Positions 1-7,866 of a stretch of DNA of 64,000 bases are shown in pieces (positions within the stretch are counted from its first letter, which is position 1; each line of letters begins with the position of its first letter). A model generated the notes under the pieces. It made no database searches and had not been told where the DNA came from. It saw only the letters and a list, made by a program, of their open reading frames with translations. Origin of the DNA: Actinomycetes bacterium (GTDB taxonomy: Bacteria; Actinomycetota; Acidimicrobiia; Acidimicrobiales; Aldehydirespiratoraceae). The DNA lies in NCBI GenBank assembly GCA_024276495.1, contig JAJRXC010000061.1:28870-92869 (forward strand), given 5' to 3'. A program made the translations under genes and the position numbers.

Positions 1-789
1 CAAGACGGTGGCCTGGTCTCCGCGATCCTCATCTGGTGCCTCGAGAACGACATCATCAACGGCGCCCTCACCTCCGGCGTGGAAAACCTGCCGAACGGGG
101 ATCCGGGATGGAAGGCGTTCCCGATGGTGGCCACCAACCGCGACGAAGTCCTGCGCGGCGCGGGCAGTCGCTACACCTACTCGGCCAACACGATGGCCTT
201 CCCCGAAGCCAAGGAGCGCGGCCTCGATCGCCTCGCCCTCGTCGGGATGAGCTGTCAGACGTCGGTCGCCCCCGTGATGTGGCATCGCAAGATCGGCAAG
301 GTCTCCAAACCGTTCAAGCTCAACATCGGGCTGTTGTGCTCCAAGTCGTTCGACGACTCGCTGTTCGACGAGCTCTTCGAGGTCAAGTACGGCCTCAAGA
401 AGGAAGACATCGCCAAGATGAACATCAAGGGCGTCTTCCAGATCTGGACCAAGGACGGCGGGTATCACGAGATCAACCTGAAGGAGTGCCACGCCTGGAC
501 CCGCGAAGGATGCCACCACTGTCCCGACTTCGCGGCCGAGCACGCCGACATCTCCACCGGCGGAATCGGCAACACCACCGACTGGACCCTCACCATCATC
601 CGCACCGAGCTCGGCCGGGCGATCATCGACGCCATGGTGCGGGACGGCGTCATCGAGACCCGCCCCGGCGACGACGACCCCGGCGCGATCGCCTTGATGC
701 ACAAGCTCGCGGCGAAGAGTCGCGCCCGATGGCCGGAGTGGGCGCAGCCCGCGGCCCGGGTGGGAATACCGGAGAAGAAGTCGGGTTGA
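1..789 (+). CDS. FrhB-type coenzyme F420 hydrogenase/dehydrogenase beta subunit family protein (5' truncated)
   Basis: The frame is open from the first base, so the N-terminus lies outside the window; 262 residues are visible. The segment reads as the FrhB/FdhB family: a QDGG...SAIL opening typical of the N-terminal domain, a conserved GMSCQTS stretch and, around residue 180, CHHCPDF followed by a GGIGNTTDWT segment, as in the C-terminal domain with its Fe-S cysteines. Family members pass electrons between F420H2 and a partner through FAD and Fe-S clusters; the partner here is unknown. The stop lies 7 nt before the GTG of the DsbA-like gene, so the two may be co-transcribed. The family call is solid; the substrate is not determined. 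Confidence 0.85.
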   Translation, partial: QDGGLVSAILIWCLENDIINGALTSGVENLPNGDPGWKAFPMVATNRDEVLRGAGSRYTYSANTMAFPEAKERGLDRLALVGMSCQTSVAPVMWHRKIGKVSKPFKLNIGLLCSKSFDDSLFDELFEVKYGLKKEDIAKMNIKGVFQIWTKDGGYHEINLKECHAWTREGCHHCPDFAAEHADISTGGIGNTTDWTLTIIRTELGRAIIDAMVRDGVIETRPGDDDPGAIALMHKLAAKSRARWPEWAQPAARVGIPEKKSG

Positions 790-796
790 CAGACCC

Positions 797-1411
797 GTGC
801 ACATCGATTTCTGGGTGGATCCGATTTGACCCTGGTGTTGGGTGACGGCCCGTTGGGTCGTCGACGAGATCAAACCGGCCCGTGACCTCGACATCACGTG
901 GCAACCGATCAGCCTGCTGTTCAAGAACGAGCCCGATCCCGGCTCCGACTACTTCAAGGCGAGCGAGTTCACCCACAAACTGCTGCGGGTGATGGAGTCG
1001 GTGCGCGCCGCCGAGGGCGACGACGCCGTTTTCGACCTCTACTGGGAGTACGGCCGGCGCATCCACCACGACCAGACCCGTGACTTCACCGCGTTCGACG
1101 CCCTCGACGCGATCGGCCACGACACCGCCCACGCGGCGGCGTTCGACGACGAGTCGTGGGATGCCGAGATCCGCACCCGCATGGATGTCGGCCTCGCGCT
1201 TGCCGGCGACGACATCGGCACGCCGATCATCGCGTTCGACGACCGGGCCGGCGTGCAGCAGGCCTATTTCGGTCCGGTGATCACCCGGGTGCCGCCCACC
1301 GACGACTCTCTCGCCATGTGGGACGCCTTGATGACCATGATGAACATCGACGGCTTCTGGGAGCTCAAGCGGACCCGAACCGAACGGCCCTTCTTCGGCG
1401 AACGACCTTGA
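797..1411 (+). CDS. Rv2466c-family DsbA-like oxidoreductase, probable selenoprotein (in-frame TGA at 827-829 read as Sec)
   Basis: From GTG 797 the frame reads VHIDFWVDPI, then TGA at codon 11, then PWCWVTARW and 190 further residues with no other stop. The mycobacterial mycothiol-dependent nitroreductase Rv2466c has DFWFDPLCPWCWITSRW at the same place and ends in the same ELKRTRTE motif, so TGA replaces exactly the nucleophilic Cys of CPWC, giving UPWC with the second Cys at residue 14. The 204-residue length matches the family. Starting at GTG 842 instead would delete the active site and the first beta strand. A SECIS-like hairpin follows (844-862). The alternative is a TGC-to-TGA nonsense mutation or sequencing error. 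Its likely role is mycothiol-coupled thiol/nitro reduction in the cytosol. Sits 7 nt after the FrhB gene and overlaps the thioesterase start. Confidence 0.78.
844..862 (+). promoter_or_regulatory. candidate bacterial SECIS hairpin
   Basis: Bases 844-851 (GACGGCCC) pair with 855-862 (GGGTCGTC) in eight base pairs, one a G-U wobble, closing a 3-nt loop GTT at 852-854. The loop starts 22 nt after the TGA at 827-829, and its first base is G followed by U. Published bacterial SECIS rules ask for a 4-16 bp stem, a short loop with G in its first two positions and 16-37 nt spacing, all met here. Found by eye without a folding program; GC-rich coding DNA gives chance pairings. Confidence 0.6.
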
Positions 1412-1794
1412 CCCGACGGCCCGAACGAGATCGACCCGGACGAGACGGGGAGGACATCCTCGACCTTCTCGAACCGGAGGTCCTGGAGCAATCGGACGGA
1501 CACGTGGTGTTTCGATTCCGGTCCCAGCCTCGCCTGACGATCCCCGGGGGCATCGTACAGGGCGGCATCGTCGCGTCGATGCTCGACATGGGCATGGCGT
1601 TCGCGGCCGATCGGATCTCGACCGTGACACTTCACGTCGACTATCTGCGACCCGCGGTCGGACCCGTCTTGACGGTCACCGCCGACGTGACCCGGCGAGG
1701 CAGCCGGATCGTCTTCATCGAGGCGGTCATGGTCGACCAGGACGGTCGAGTCATCGCGAAGGGTCGTCAGACCGCCGTGCCGATCGACGACTGA
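1408..1794 (+). CDS. PaaI-type hotdog-fold thioesterase
   Basis: A 128-residue protein with a 4HBT hotdog domain: GGIVQGGIVASMLDMGMAFA forms the central helix, followed by TLHVDYLRPAVGPVLTVTADVTRRGSRIVFIEA, typical of PaaI/YdiI-like acyl-CoA thioesterases. The start is a TTG at 1408 whose last two bases are part of the preceding gene's TGA (1409-1411), so translation is probably coupled to the DsbA-like gene. No other plausible start precedes the domain. Presumed to hydrolyse an acyl- or aryl-CoA ester; the substrate is unknown. Confidence 0.8.
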   Translation: MTRRPERDRPGRDGEDILDLLEPEVLEQSDGHVVFRFRSQPRLTIPGGIVQGGIVASMLDMGMAFAADRISTVTLHVDYLRPAVGPVLTVTADVTRRGSRIVFIEAVMVDQDGRVIAKGRQTAVPIDD

Positions 1795-1981
1795 TCGGCC
1801 GGCGCGCTCGCCGACCCCGCGGGCGACGAGCAGATCCTCGAGCTCCTCGACCCAACGCCGCTGGGGCATGGCCGACCTGATGACGGTCGCGATGGACGAG
1901 CTGATGCAGGCATCGGGGCTCGGCCCGGCCACCACGACGATCGATCCGTTCGGCGCCTGAACCGCACGGGGCCCCGACGGC

Positions 1982-3214
1982 TCACAGCACCTCGTCGAGA
2001 ACGGTGAGGACGCGGGCGACGTCGTCGGCCCGGTTGTAGTGGACCATCGACACGCGCACGACGCCGTCGTCGGGATCGAGCCCGAGCGCGGTGATCAACC
2101 GGTGGGCGTAGAAGTGCCCGTGACCACACGCGACCCGCGCCGCGATCAGCGCGCCGTAGATCTCCGCCGACGACCGACGGCTCGAGTGAAACGACACGGT
2201 CGGCGCCCGCACAGCCGGGTCGGCGACGGGCGCACCGACCACCGTCACGTCGTCACGGTCGGCGAGAAAGGCGAGCAGCGGGGCGACGAGCTCCCGTTCG
2301 TGTCCGGCGAACAGGGCACCGACGGCTCGGATCCGTTCGACCGGGTCCGCCACCGGGTCGAGATGGTGGGCGTGGAGGAGGTCGTAGTAGTCGACGATGC
2401 CGGCGGTCGCGCCGATCACGGCGTGGTCGGGACCGGCAGGGGTCAGCCGCGTGTCGGGCCTGCCCTCGTTGAAGAAGTGACCCTGATGGGCCACCGCCTC
2501 GAGCAGAGAACCGCGGGTGTACATCATGCCGACGTGGGGACCGTAGGTCTTGTAGGCGCTGTAGAGATAGACGTCGCAGTCGAGCGCGTCGACGTCGACC
2601 GCGCCGTGGGGGGCGAACGACACACCATCGACGACGATGTGGCCACCGACGGCGTGGACGCGGGCCGCGACATCGGCCACCGGATTGATCGTCGCGGCGA
2701 CGTTCGAGGCATGGGTCATGGCAACGAGCCGGGTTCGTTCTCCGATCAGCTCGTCGAGGGCGTCGATGTCGAGGAGGCCGGTCGACGGGTCGACCCTCCA
2801 CTCCTTGACCACGATCCCGGTCTCGGCCAGTCGCCGCCACACACCCGAGTTCGCCTCGTGATCCTGTTCGGTGACGACGATCTCGTCACCGGCGAGCCAC
2901 ATCGGCCGCATCGCCCGAGCCAACACGTAGGTGTTCTGGCTCGTCGACGGCCCGAAGTGGATCTCGTCGGGCCCGGCGTTGAACGTGGCCGCCATGACCT
3001 GACGGGACCGCTCCATCGCCGCAGCAGCGACCTGAGACGGCGCCGACCCCCACCCGGGCTGCACCTTGGCCCGCGAGAACAACTCGGTGAGCAACTCGAC
3101 CACCGGCCCGGCCGCGTAGCTCCCGCCGGCGTTCTCCAGATGGGCCCACCGGGCCGTTTCCGGGTCGGCGAAGGCGGGAAACCGGGCGCGGACGAAGTCG
3201 AGGTCGAGCGTCAT
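1982..3214 (-). CDS. cysteine desulfurase-like class V aminotransferase family protein
   Basis: 410 residues, a PLP fold-type I enzyme related to SufS/CsdA and to the VC1184-like 'cysteine desulfurase-like' family. Features seen: HLENAGGSYAAGPVV near the N-terminus, the GPSTSQNTY region, TEQDHEANSGVWRRL, HASNVAATINPV, VVDGVSFAPHG with the PLP aspartate, and the lysine motif YSAYKTYGPHVG. No suf or isc genes are adjacent, so participation in Fe-S assembly is not shown; it may act on another substrate. The reverse-strand neighbour upstream (3231-3605) is an unrelated lipoprotein. Confidence 0.85.
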   Translation of the reverse strand: MTLDLDFVRARFPAFADPETARWAHLENAGGSYAAGPVVELLTELFSRAKVQPGWGSAPSQVAAAAMERSRQVMAATFNAGPDEIHFGPSTSQNTYVLARAMRPMWLAGDEIVVTEQDHEANSGVWRRLAETGIVVKEWRVDPSTGLLDIDALDELIGERTRLVAMTHASNVAATINPVADVAARVHAVGGHIVVDGVSFAPHGAVDVDALDCDVYLYSAYKTYGPHVGMMYTRGSLLEAVAHQGHFFNEGRPDTRLTPAGPDHAVIGATAGIVDYYDLLHAHHLDPVADPVERIRAVGALFAGHERELVAPLLAFLADRDDVTVVGAPVADPAVRAPTVSFHSSRRSSAEIYGALIAARVACGHGHFYAHRLITALGLDPDDGVVRVSMVHYNRADDVARVLTVLDEVL

Positions 3215-3230
3215 GCCCGACCGGCGTGCC

Positions 3231-3605
3231 TCACGTCAGGTTCTCCGTCGCACACTCCTCGAGGGCGAGCCGCAACGCCGCGGGGATCACCGTGCTGTCG
3301 TTGATCGCCGCGGGATCGGAGCGCAGGGCCGACTCGGCGTCTTTGAACGCCTCGAAGTCGTCGGCGTAGAAGTCGCGGATGACGCCGTAGGAGCACTCGC
3401 AGTACGCGGGCACGTCGCCGACACCATCCGAGTCGGCGTTGGCCTCCTCACACGACTCCTCGAAGTTCAGCCGGATCTTGTCGCCGTTCGCCTCGGCATC
3501 AGCCCAGGTCTCCGGGTCGGTGCTGGAGCTACACGCCGCGGCGACGAGGGCCAAACCCACGAGACCGGCGACCAGGGAAGAGCGAAAACTTTTTCGAGTC
3601 GACAT
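3231..3605 (-). CDS. small secreted lipoprotein of unknown function
   Basis: 124 residues. The N-terminus has a basic start (MSTRKSFRSS), a hydrophobic segment to about residue 23 and a lipobox ending AAAC-SSS, so it should be lipidated and anchored outside the membrane. The mature part is acidic with three further Cys (SCEE, CECSYG, EECATE). A repeated acidic-aromatic stretch (IRDFYADDFEAFKDAE) suggests a helical domain. I recognise no family with certainty. It is 16 nt upstream of the desulfurase-like gene and may share its transcript. Confidence 0.75.
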   Translation of the reverse strand: MSTRKSFRSSLVAGLVGLALVAAACSSSTDPETWADAEANGDKIRLNFEESCEEANADSDGVGDVPAYCECSYGVIRDFYADDFEAFKDAESALRSDPAAINDSTVIPAALRLALEECATENLT

Positions 3606-3650
3606 ACGGGGCCGAGGCTACCGGCCCGGGATCGACCAGAGGTGGTCGCG

Positions 3651-3887
3651 TCAGGCCGCGGTGCCGAACAGCGTCGCGAGCCGCCGATCCCCGGTCGCCC
3701 GGAAGACCGCCAGGTCGAAGACCGCCCCGGCGTCGGGCCCGTCGGAGACCTTCCTCGGCGAACCACCGACCGGCTTCAGCTGCAACGCCGAGAGAAGCTG
3801 CCGCACCCCTCGCGGGTCGTACTCGACCCGATCCTGCGCGAGGAGCCCGGGCTCATCGGTGAGGTCGAGGAGATCGTGCGATGCCAT
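3651..3887 (-). CDS. small hypothetical protein
   Basis: A 78-residue open frame from ATG 3887 (MASHDLLDLTDEPG) to TGA, lying between the UDG gene and the lipoprotein gene on the same strand. A longer in-frame start at 3938 would add 17 arginine-rich residues and seems less likely. Composition is ordinary and soluble, ending FRATGDRRLATLFGTAA. No motif is recognised, and at this length chance opening in GC-rich DNA cannot be excluded. Confidence 0.45.
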   Translation of the reverse strand: MASHDLLDLTDEPGLLAQDRVEYDPRGVRQLLSALQLKPVGGSPRKVSDGPDAGAVFDLAVFRATGDRRLATLFGTAA

Positions 3888-4019
3888 GGGGACAATGTCG
3901 TCGCGCCGCGGACCGCGGCCAAGAGTCGATCGGCCCATCGGGTCGGAATGGGTGCGCGCGGCCCACTTCTCCCGGCCAAAACCAGGCCGCGAGTCCTGCT
4001 TTCGACCGGCCCGTATGGT

Positions 4020-4706
4020 TCAGGCGGCCCCCAGCTCACGGGCCCGGGCGAACACGGCGTCGAGCATCGGCTCGGTCAGTCGTCCGGTGAACGTGTTCTG
4101 TTGGCTCACGTGGAAGCTGCACAGGAGGGTCCGGCCGTCGTCCAACGCCACCTCGACCCCGTGGCCGAACCGTGGTCGGGGACGGACGCCGAGCTCCCGA
4201 CACGCGACCTGGTATCCGAACGCGCCCAACACGACGATGACCCGTACCCCGCGGAGGGCCTCGAGCTCCCGGGCGAAGTACGGGCGGCAGGTGTCGCGCT
4301 CCTCGGTCGTCGGCTTGTTGGCGGGTGGCGCGCATTTGACCGGCGAGGTGATCCACGCCCCGGACAACGTCAGGCCGTCGTCGATCGTGGTCGACTCGGG
4401 CTGTGAGGCGTAGCCGGCCCGCCACAGGGCCCGGTACAACCAGTCGCCCGATCGGTCGCCGGTGAACATCCGACCGGTGCGGTTCGCCCCGTGGGCGGCC
4501 GGAGCCAGGCCGATGACGAGCAGGTGGGCCTCGGGATCACCGAAGCCGGGCACGGCCCGGGCCCAGTAGTCGTCGTCGCGAAACGCGGCGCGCTTCTCGC
4601 GGCCGACCTGCTCACGCCACGCGACCAGTCGCGGGCAGGCGCGACAGGAGACGACATCGCGCTCGAGCGCGGCGAGTTGCTCGGCGGGCTGATCGGGGAA
4701 AGCCAT
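4020..4706 (-). CDS. type 5 uracil-DNA glycosylase (UDGb)
   Basis: 228 residues. Motif A is GLAPAAHGANRTGR (about 66-79) followed by MFTGDRSG, the form typical of family 5 UDGb, which lacks the catalytic Asp/Asn of families 1 and 4. Four cysteines fit the 4Fe-4S ligands: C21 and C24 (CRAC), C125 (VKCAPP) and C140 (DTCRPY). The C-terminal HVSQQNTFTG is the second catalytic motif, with the leading His. It removes uracil and other deaminated bases in base-excision repair. ATG at 4706 is chosen because the FeS domain begins directly after it; the gene is divergent from the phosphatase at 4734, 27 nt away. Confidence 0.92.
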   Translation of the reverse strand: MAFPDQPAEQLAALERDVVSCRACPRLVAWREQVGREKRAAFRDDDYWARAVPGFGDPEAHLLVIGLAPAAHGANRTGRMFTGDRSGDWLYRALWRAGYASQPESTTIDDGLTLSGAWITSPVKCAPPANKPTTEERDTCRPYFARELEALRGVRVIVVLGAFGYQVACRELGVRPRPRFGHGVEVALDDGRTLLCSFHVSQQNTFTGRLTEPMLDAVFARARELGAA

Positions 4707-4733
4707 CACCCGCAGGGTACGTTGACGACAGCC

Positions 4734-5381
4734 ATGGCACGACGACACGAACCGCCGAAACCCACCCTCGTTCTGCTGGTGCGGCACGGCCAGACGCCGA
4801 CCACGGGTGCCTCGTTGCCCGGACGAGCCCCGAACCTCCACCTCGCCGACGAGGGCGTCGCCCAGGCCGAGGCCGCGGCGGCACGCGTGGCATCGCTGTC
4901 GCCGATCGCCGCCGTCTACGCCTCGCCGATGGAGCGCACCCGCGAGACCGCGGCCCCGATCGCCCGGTCCTGCGGACGCCGCGTGCGCCGCTCGAAGGGC
5001 CTCATCGAGTGCGATTTCGGCGACTGGACCGGCAAGAAGCTGTCGAAGCTGCGAACGCTCCCGGAGTGGCGCACCGTCCAGCGGTACCCGAGCGGCTTCC
5101 GTTTCCCCGGAGGGGAGTCGTTCGGCGAGATGCAGAGCCGTGCCGTCGACGCCGTCCACGAGCTCGTCGGGGCCCACCCGGGTGAGACCATCGTCGCCGT
5201 CTCCCATGCCGACGTCATCAAGGCGATCGTCGCCGCGGCCCTGGGCACCCACCTCGATCTCTTCCAACGGATCGTCATCTCGCCGTGTTCGATCACCGCG
5301 ATCCTCTACTCGACCGAAGGTCCGGTGGTGTTGGCCGTGAACTCCACCGGTGACGACCTGACCGCGCTGGCTCCGTCATGA
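4734..5381 (+). CDS. histidine phosphatase family protein (MSMEG_4193-type)
   Basis: 215 residues. LVRHGQT (about 15-21) carries the phospho-accepting His, SPMERTRETAAPIA the second motif, and VSHADVIKAIVAAAL the second catalytic His. Matches the phosphoglycerate mutase-like branch typed by MSMEG_4193. First gene of a conserved actinobacterial trio with DUF3090 and the SCO1664-type kinase-like protein; its stop overlaps the next ATG by 4 nt (ATGA). The function of the trio is unknown; in mycobacteria these genes lie near cysQ and mshC. Confidence 0.88.
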   Translation: MARRHEPPKPTLVLLVRHGQTPTTGASLPGRAPNLHLADEGVAQAEAAAARVASLSPIAAVYASPMERTRETAAPIARSCGRRVRRSKGLIECDFGDWTGKKLSKLRTLPEWRTVQRYPSGFRFPGGESFGEMQSRAVDAVHELVGAHPGETIVAVSHADVIKAIVAAALGTHLDLFQRIVISPCSITAILYSTEGPVVLAVNSTGDDLTALAPS

Positions 5382-5869
5382 GCGAGTCCTACGAGTTCGC
5401 CGAGCTCGACTTCCTCACGGTCGGCACCCTCGGGCCCAAGGGCCAGCGGGAGTTCTACCTCCAGGCCCGTGGCGACGGCCGACTGGTGTCGCTGAAGATC
5501 GAGAAGCAACAGGTTGCCGCGTTGGCCGACTATCTCGATCGAATCCTCGGCCAGCTTCCCGACGCGGAGACCGGCGCCATCCCCGACGACCTGGGTCTGC
5601 GCGAACCGGTCATCGCCTCGTGGGCGGTCGGATCGATCGGCCTCGCCTACGCGCAGGAGAGCGACCAGTTGATCGTCATGGCCGAGGAGCTCTCCGAGGC
5701 GGACGACGAGCGCGACACCGCCCACGCCCGGTTCGCGCTGAGCCGCGAGCAGGTCGCCGGACTCGTCGAGCGGGCCCGCCACCTCGTCGCCGCCGGCCGG
5801 GCGCCGTGCCCGTTTTGCGGGCAACCACTCGAACCCCGCAACCACGACTGGTGTCCGTGTCGGAACTGA
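5378..5869 (+). CDS. DUF3090 family protein
   Basis: 163 residues starting at ATG within the ATGA overlap with the phosphatase gene. The N-terminal half (FLTVGTLGPKGQREFYLQARG) and the C-terminal zinc-ribbon-like CPFCGQPLEP...WCPC are diagnostic for DUF3090. The four Cys near the C-terminus likely bind a metal. No enzyme activity is established for the family. Translation is coupled on both sides: overlap with the preceding gene and 13 nt with the following one. Confidence 0.9.
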   Translation: MSESYEFAELDFLTVGTLGPKGQREFYLQARGDGRLVSLKIEKQQVAALADYLDRILGQLPDAETGAIPDDLGLREPVIASWAVGSIGLAYAQESDQLIVMAEELSEADDERDTAHARFALSREQVAGLVERARHLVAAGRAPCPFCGQPLEPRNHDWCPCRN

Positions 5870-6603
5870 GTCCGTTTCGGGAACGTGAGCCGATCGAGAC
5901 GGCGCGGGCCCTCGAGCTGTTGCGCGAGGGAGCGCTCCACACGCTCGGTCGGATGCCCTACTCGTCGAACGCCACGTTCCTCGTGGACGTCGAGCATCGG
6001 GGGCTTCGCGCCCAGGCGATCTACAAACCCCACCGGGGAGAGCGGCCCCTGTGGGACTTTCCGGATGGCCTCTACCAACGTGAGGTCGCCGCGTTTCTCG
6101 TCGCCGAGGATCTCGGGTGGCGCGTCGTACCCCCCACCGTCGTCCGTCACGACGCGCCGCTCGACGTCGGCTCACTCCAACTGTTCGTGCCGGCCGTCTT
6201 CGAGGAGCACTACTTCACGCTGCACGAAGCGGATTCCACCCACGACGACGTCTTCCGCAAGATCTGTGCCCTCGACATCGTCATCAACAACACCGACCGG
6301 AAGTCGGGCCATTGTCTGCTCGGCAACGACGGCCGGATCTGGGCGATCGACCACGGCGTCGCCTTCCACCACGAGTACAAGCTGCGCACCGTGTTGTGGG
6401 ACTTCGCCGGTGAGCCGTTGCCCGACGACATCGCCGAGGCCCTCTGGCGATTCCTCGAGCGGGGCATCTCCGACGACGTGGCGGCCCTCCTCGATCCATT
6501 CGAGCGAGACGCGATCCTGGCCCGGACCCGGGCGTTGGCGACGGTCGGGCGGTTCCCCCACGACGACACCGGGGGCCGGCGCTACCCCTGGCCGCTTGTC
6601 TGA
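5857..6603 (+). CDS. SCO1664 family protein (PI3/PI4-kinase-like fold)
   Basis: 248 residues from GTG 5857; GTG 5851 is also in frame. Kinase-like landmarks: [16 protein letters not shown] (Lys-containing strand), [14 protein letters not shown] (catalytic-loop-like, Asn/Asp) and [10 protein letters not shown] (metal-binding Asp). This matches the SCO1664 family of actinobacterial proteins. Last gene of the phosphatase/DUF3090/SCO1664 trio, overlapping DUF3090 by 13 nt. A phosphotransferase acting opposite the phosphatase is a reasonable inference but not shown. Confidence 0.85.
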   Translation: MSELSPFREREPIETARALELLREGALHTLGRMPYSSNATFLVDVEHRGLRAQAIYKPHRGERPLWDFPDGLYQREVAAFLVAEDLGWRVVPPTVVRHDAPLDVGSLQLFVPAVFEEHYFTLHEADSTHDDVFRKICALDIVINNTDRKSGHCLLGNDGRIWAIDHGVAFHHEYKLRTVLWDFAGEPLPDDIAEALWRFLERGISDDVAALLDPFERDAILARTRALATVGRFPHDDTGGRRYPWPLV

Positions 6604-6888
6604 CGACCAGCCGCCACGGTGGGTGACATTCGCCCACGTCCGTTCACCCTCGGTGTTCAACAGGGGTGGACAAGGTTGTGGACAAGTCCGCCACGGCGCG
6701 GAATCACTGTGGAAACGCCGCCCCAGGACCGCGACAGAGCGTGAGAATCGGAAAATGGGCCGGATTGCCCATGCCGAAACCCGGCACGGAAAAAACATCT
6801 GTGCTATGGTTCGTTCACTTGATCGCCCCACCGGACACTCCGGTCGGGCGATTCGTGCGTTTCGGGCCGACACGCGGCCACGGGCCCC
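6604..6888. other. 285-bp gap between two convergent transcription units
   Basis: Lies between the 3' end of the SCO1664-type gene and the 3' end of etfA. It is less GC-rich than its surroundings, with an A-run at 6789-6795 and TATGGT at 6806-6811. No supported gene was found; the hairpin at 6822-6852 is the only clear structure. Confidence 0.5.
6822..6852. terminator. candidate bidirectional terminator hairpin
   Basis: ATCGCCC-C-ACCGGA pairs with TCCGGT-C-GGGCGAT around a CAC loop: 6 bp, one C/C mismatch, then 7 bp. It sits between convergent 3' ends, where a shared terminator is expected. No U-run follows directly on either strand (the nearest T-run for the etfA direction is about 26 nt further on), so it is not a classic intrinsic terminator. 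Confidence 0.4.
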
Positions 6889-7857
6889 TCAGCGGTCGAG
6901 CGCCTCGATCAGCTTCGGCAACACCTTGTGCACATCACCGATGATGCCGAGATCGGCGACCGCGAAGATCGGCGCCTCGGGATCCTTGTTGATCGCGATG
7001 ATGTGCTTCGACCCCTTCATGCCGACCAGGTGCTGGGTCGCCCCCGAGATCCCGGCGGCGATGTAGACGGTCGGCTTCACGACCTTGCCGGTCTGACCGA
7101 CCTGCTGCGAATAGGGCACCCAGCCGGCATCGACGATGGCACGACTCGCGCCGGCCGCGCCACCGAGCGACTTCGCGAGATCGACGATCATCGCGTAGGC
7201 ATCCTTCTCGCCGAGGCCACGACCGCCGGACACGACGATGTCGGCCTCGTCGAGCTTCGGACCGTCGGACTCCTCGGCGAACGTCGCGGTGACCTTCGCC
7301 CCACCGGCGTCGCCCAGATCCGGCACGTCGAGATCCTCGACATCGGCCTCGGCCCCACCGACCGACTCGGCCGTGAACGACTTCGGTCGGATCAAGAAGA
7401 TGCCCGGCTTGCCGGAGGTGTTCTTGGTCTTGACGTCGACCGTCCCACCGAAGATCGGTTCGTTGCCGATCACGGCGTCGCCGTCGACTTCGACATCGAC
7501 CACGTTGGTGATGACGGGGGCATCGAGCTTCACCGAGAGACGGGCCGCCACGTCGCGCCCGTCCTGGGTGGTGCCGAGGAAGAACACGTCGGGGGATTCG
7601 ACCTCGCCCCCGTCGATGGCGGACGCGACCGCGGACGCGACCGCGACACCCTGCATGGCCCCGTCGAGGTCGCCGGTCGCGTGGACTGCGGCCGCCCCAT
7701 GGTCACCGAGCTCCTCGGCGTAGTCGTCGCCATCGCCCGCCATGAACACCTCGACGGTGTCGGCGAGCTCGCGAGCCTTGGCCAACATCTCGAGAGTGAT
7801 GGAGGCGACCGATTCGCCGTTGCCCTCTCCGAACACCCAGATCTTTTCGAGTCCCAT
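6889..7857 (-). CDS. etfA: electron transfer flavoprotein alpha subunit
   Basis: 322 residues, the usual ETF-alpha length. The C-terminal FAD domain shows [43 protein letters not shown] and [13 protein letters not shown], all diagnostic. Forms the heterodimer with EtfB (gene 9 nt upstream) that takes electrons from acyl-CoA dehydrogenases, such as the one at 61723-62835, to ETF:quinone oxidoreductase. Last gene of a two-gene unit. Confidence 0.97.
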   Translation of the reverse strand: MGLEKIWVFGEGNGESVASITLEMLAKARELADTVEVFMAGDGDDYAEELGDHGAAAVHATGDLDGAMQGVAVASAVASAIDGGEVESPDVFFLGTTQDGRDVAARLSVKLDAPVITNVVDVEVDGDAVIGNEPIFGGTVDVKTKNTSGKPGIFLIRPKSFTAESVGGAEADVEDLDVPDLGDAGGAKVTATFAEESDGPKLDEADIVVSGGRGLGEKDAYAMIVDLAKSLGGAAGASRAIVDAGWVPYSQQVGQTGKVVKPTVYIAAGISGATQHLVGMKGSKHIIAINKDPEAPIFAVADLGIIGDVHKVLPKLIEALDR

Positions 7858-7866
7858 ATCAGCCCC

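Noticed and set aside
828..859. Alternative SECIS stem GACCC (828-832) with GGGTC (855-859), inner TGGG/CCCG
   Set aside because: The apical loop would start only about 13 nt after the TGA, closer than bacterial SECIS rules allow, and the pairing includes the TGA itself.
842..1411. Ordinary gene starting at GTG 842
   Set aside because: This would remove the WVDPI-x-PWCW active-site strand that all family members have, although that strand is perfectly preserved just upstream in the same frame.
1264..1935. Minus-strand ORF of 223 codons across the thioesterase
   Set aside because: Antisense to two genes with recognised motifs; composition is typical of shadow frames.
2039..3304. Long plus-strand ORF opposite the desulfurase-like gene
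   Set aside because: Arg/Asp/Gly/His-rich composition of a GC-rich antisense frame; the minus-strand protein has clear PLP motifs.
6789..6812. Possible plus-strand promoter or small RNA near TATGGT
   Set aside because: No -35 box at a proper distance and nothing recognisable downstream before antisense etfA.
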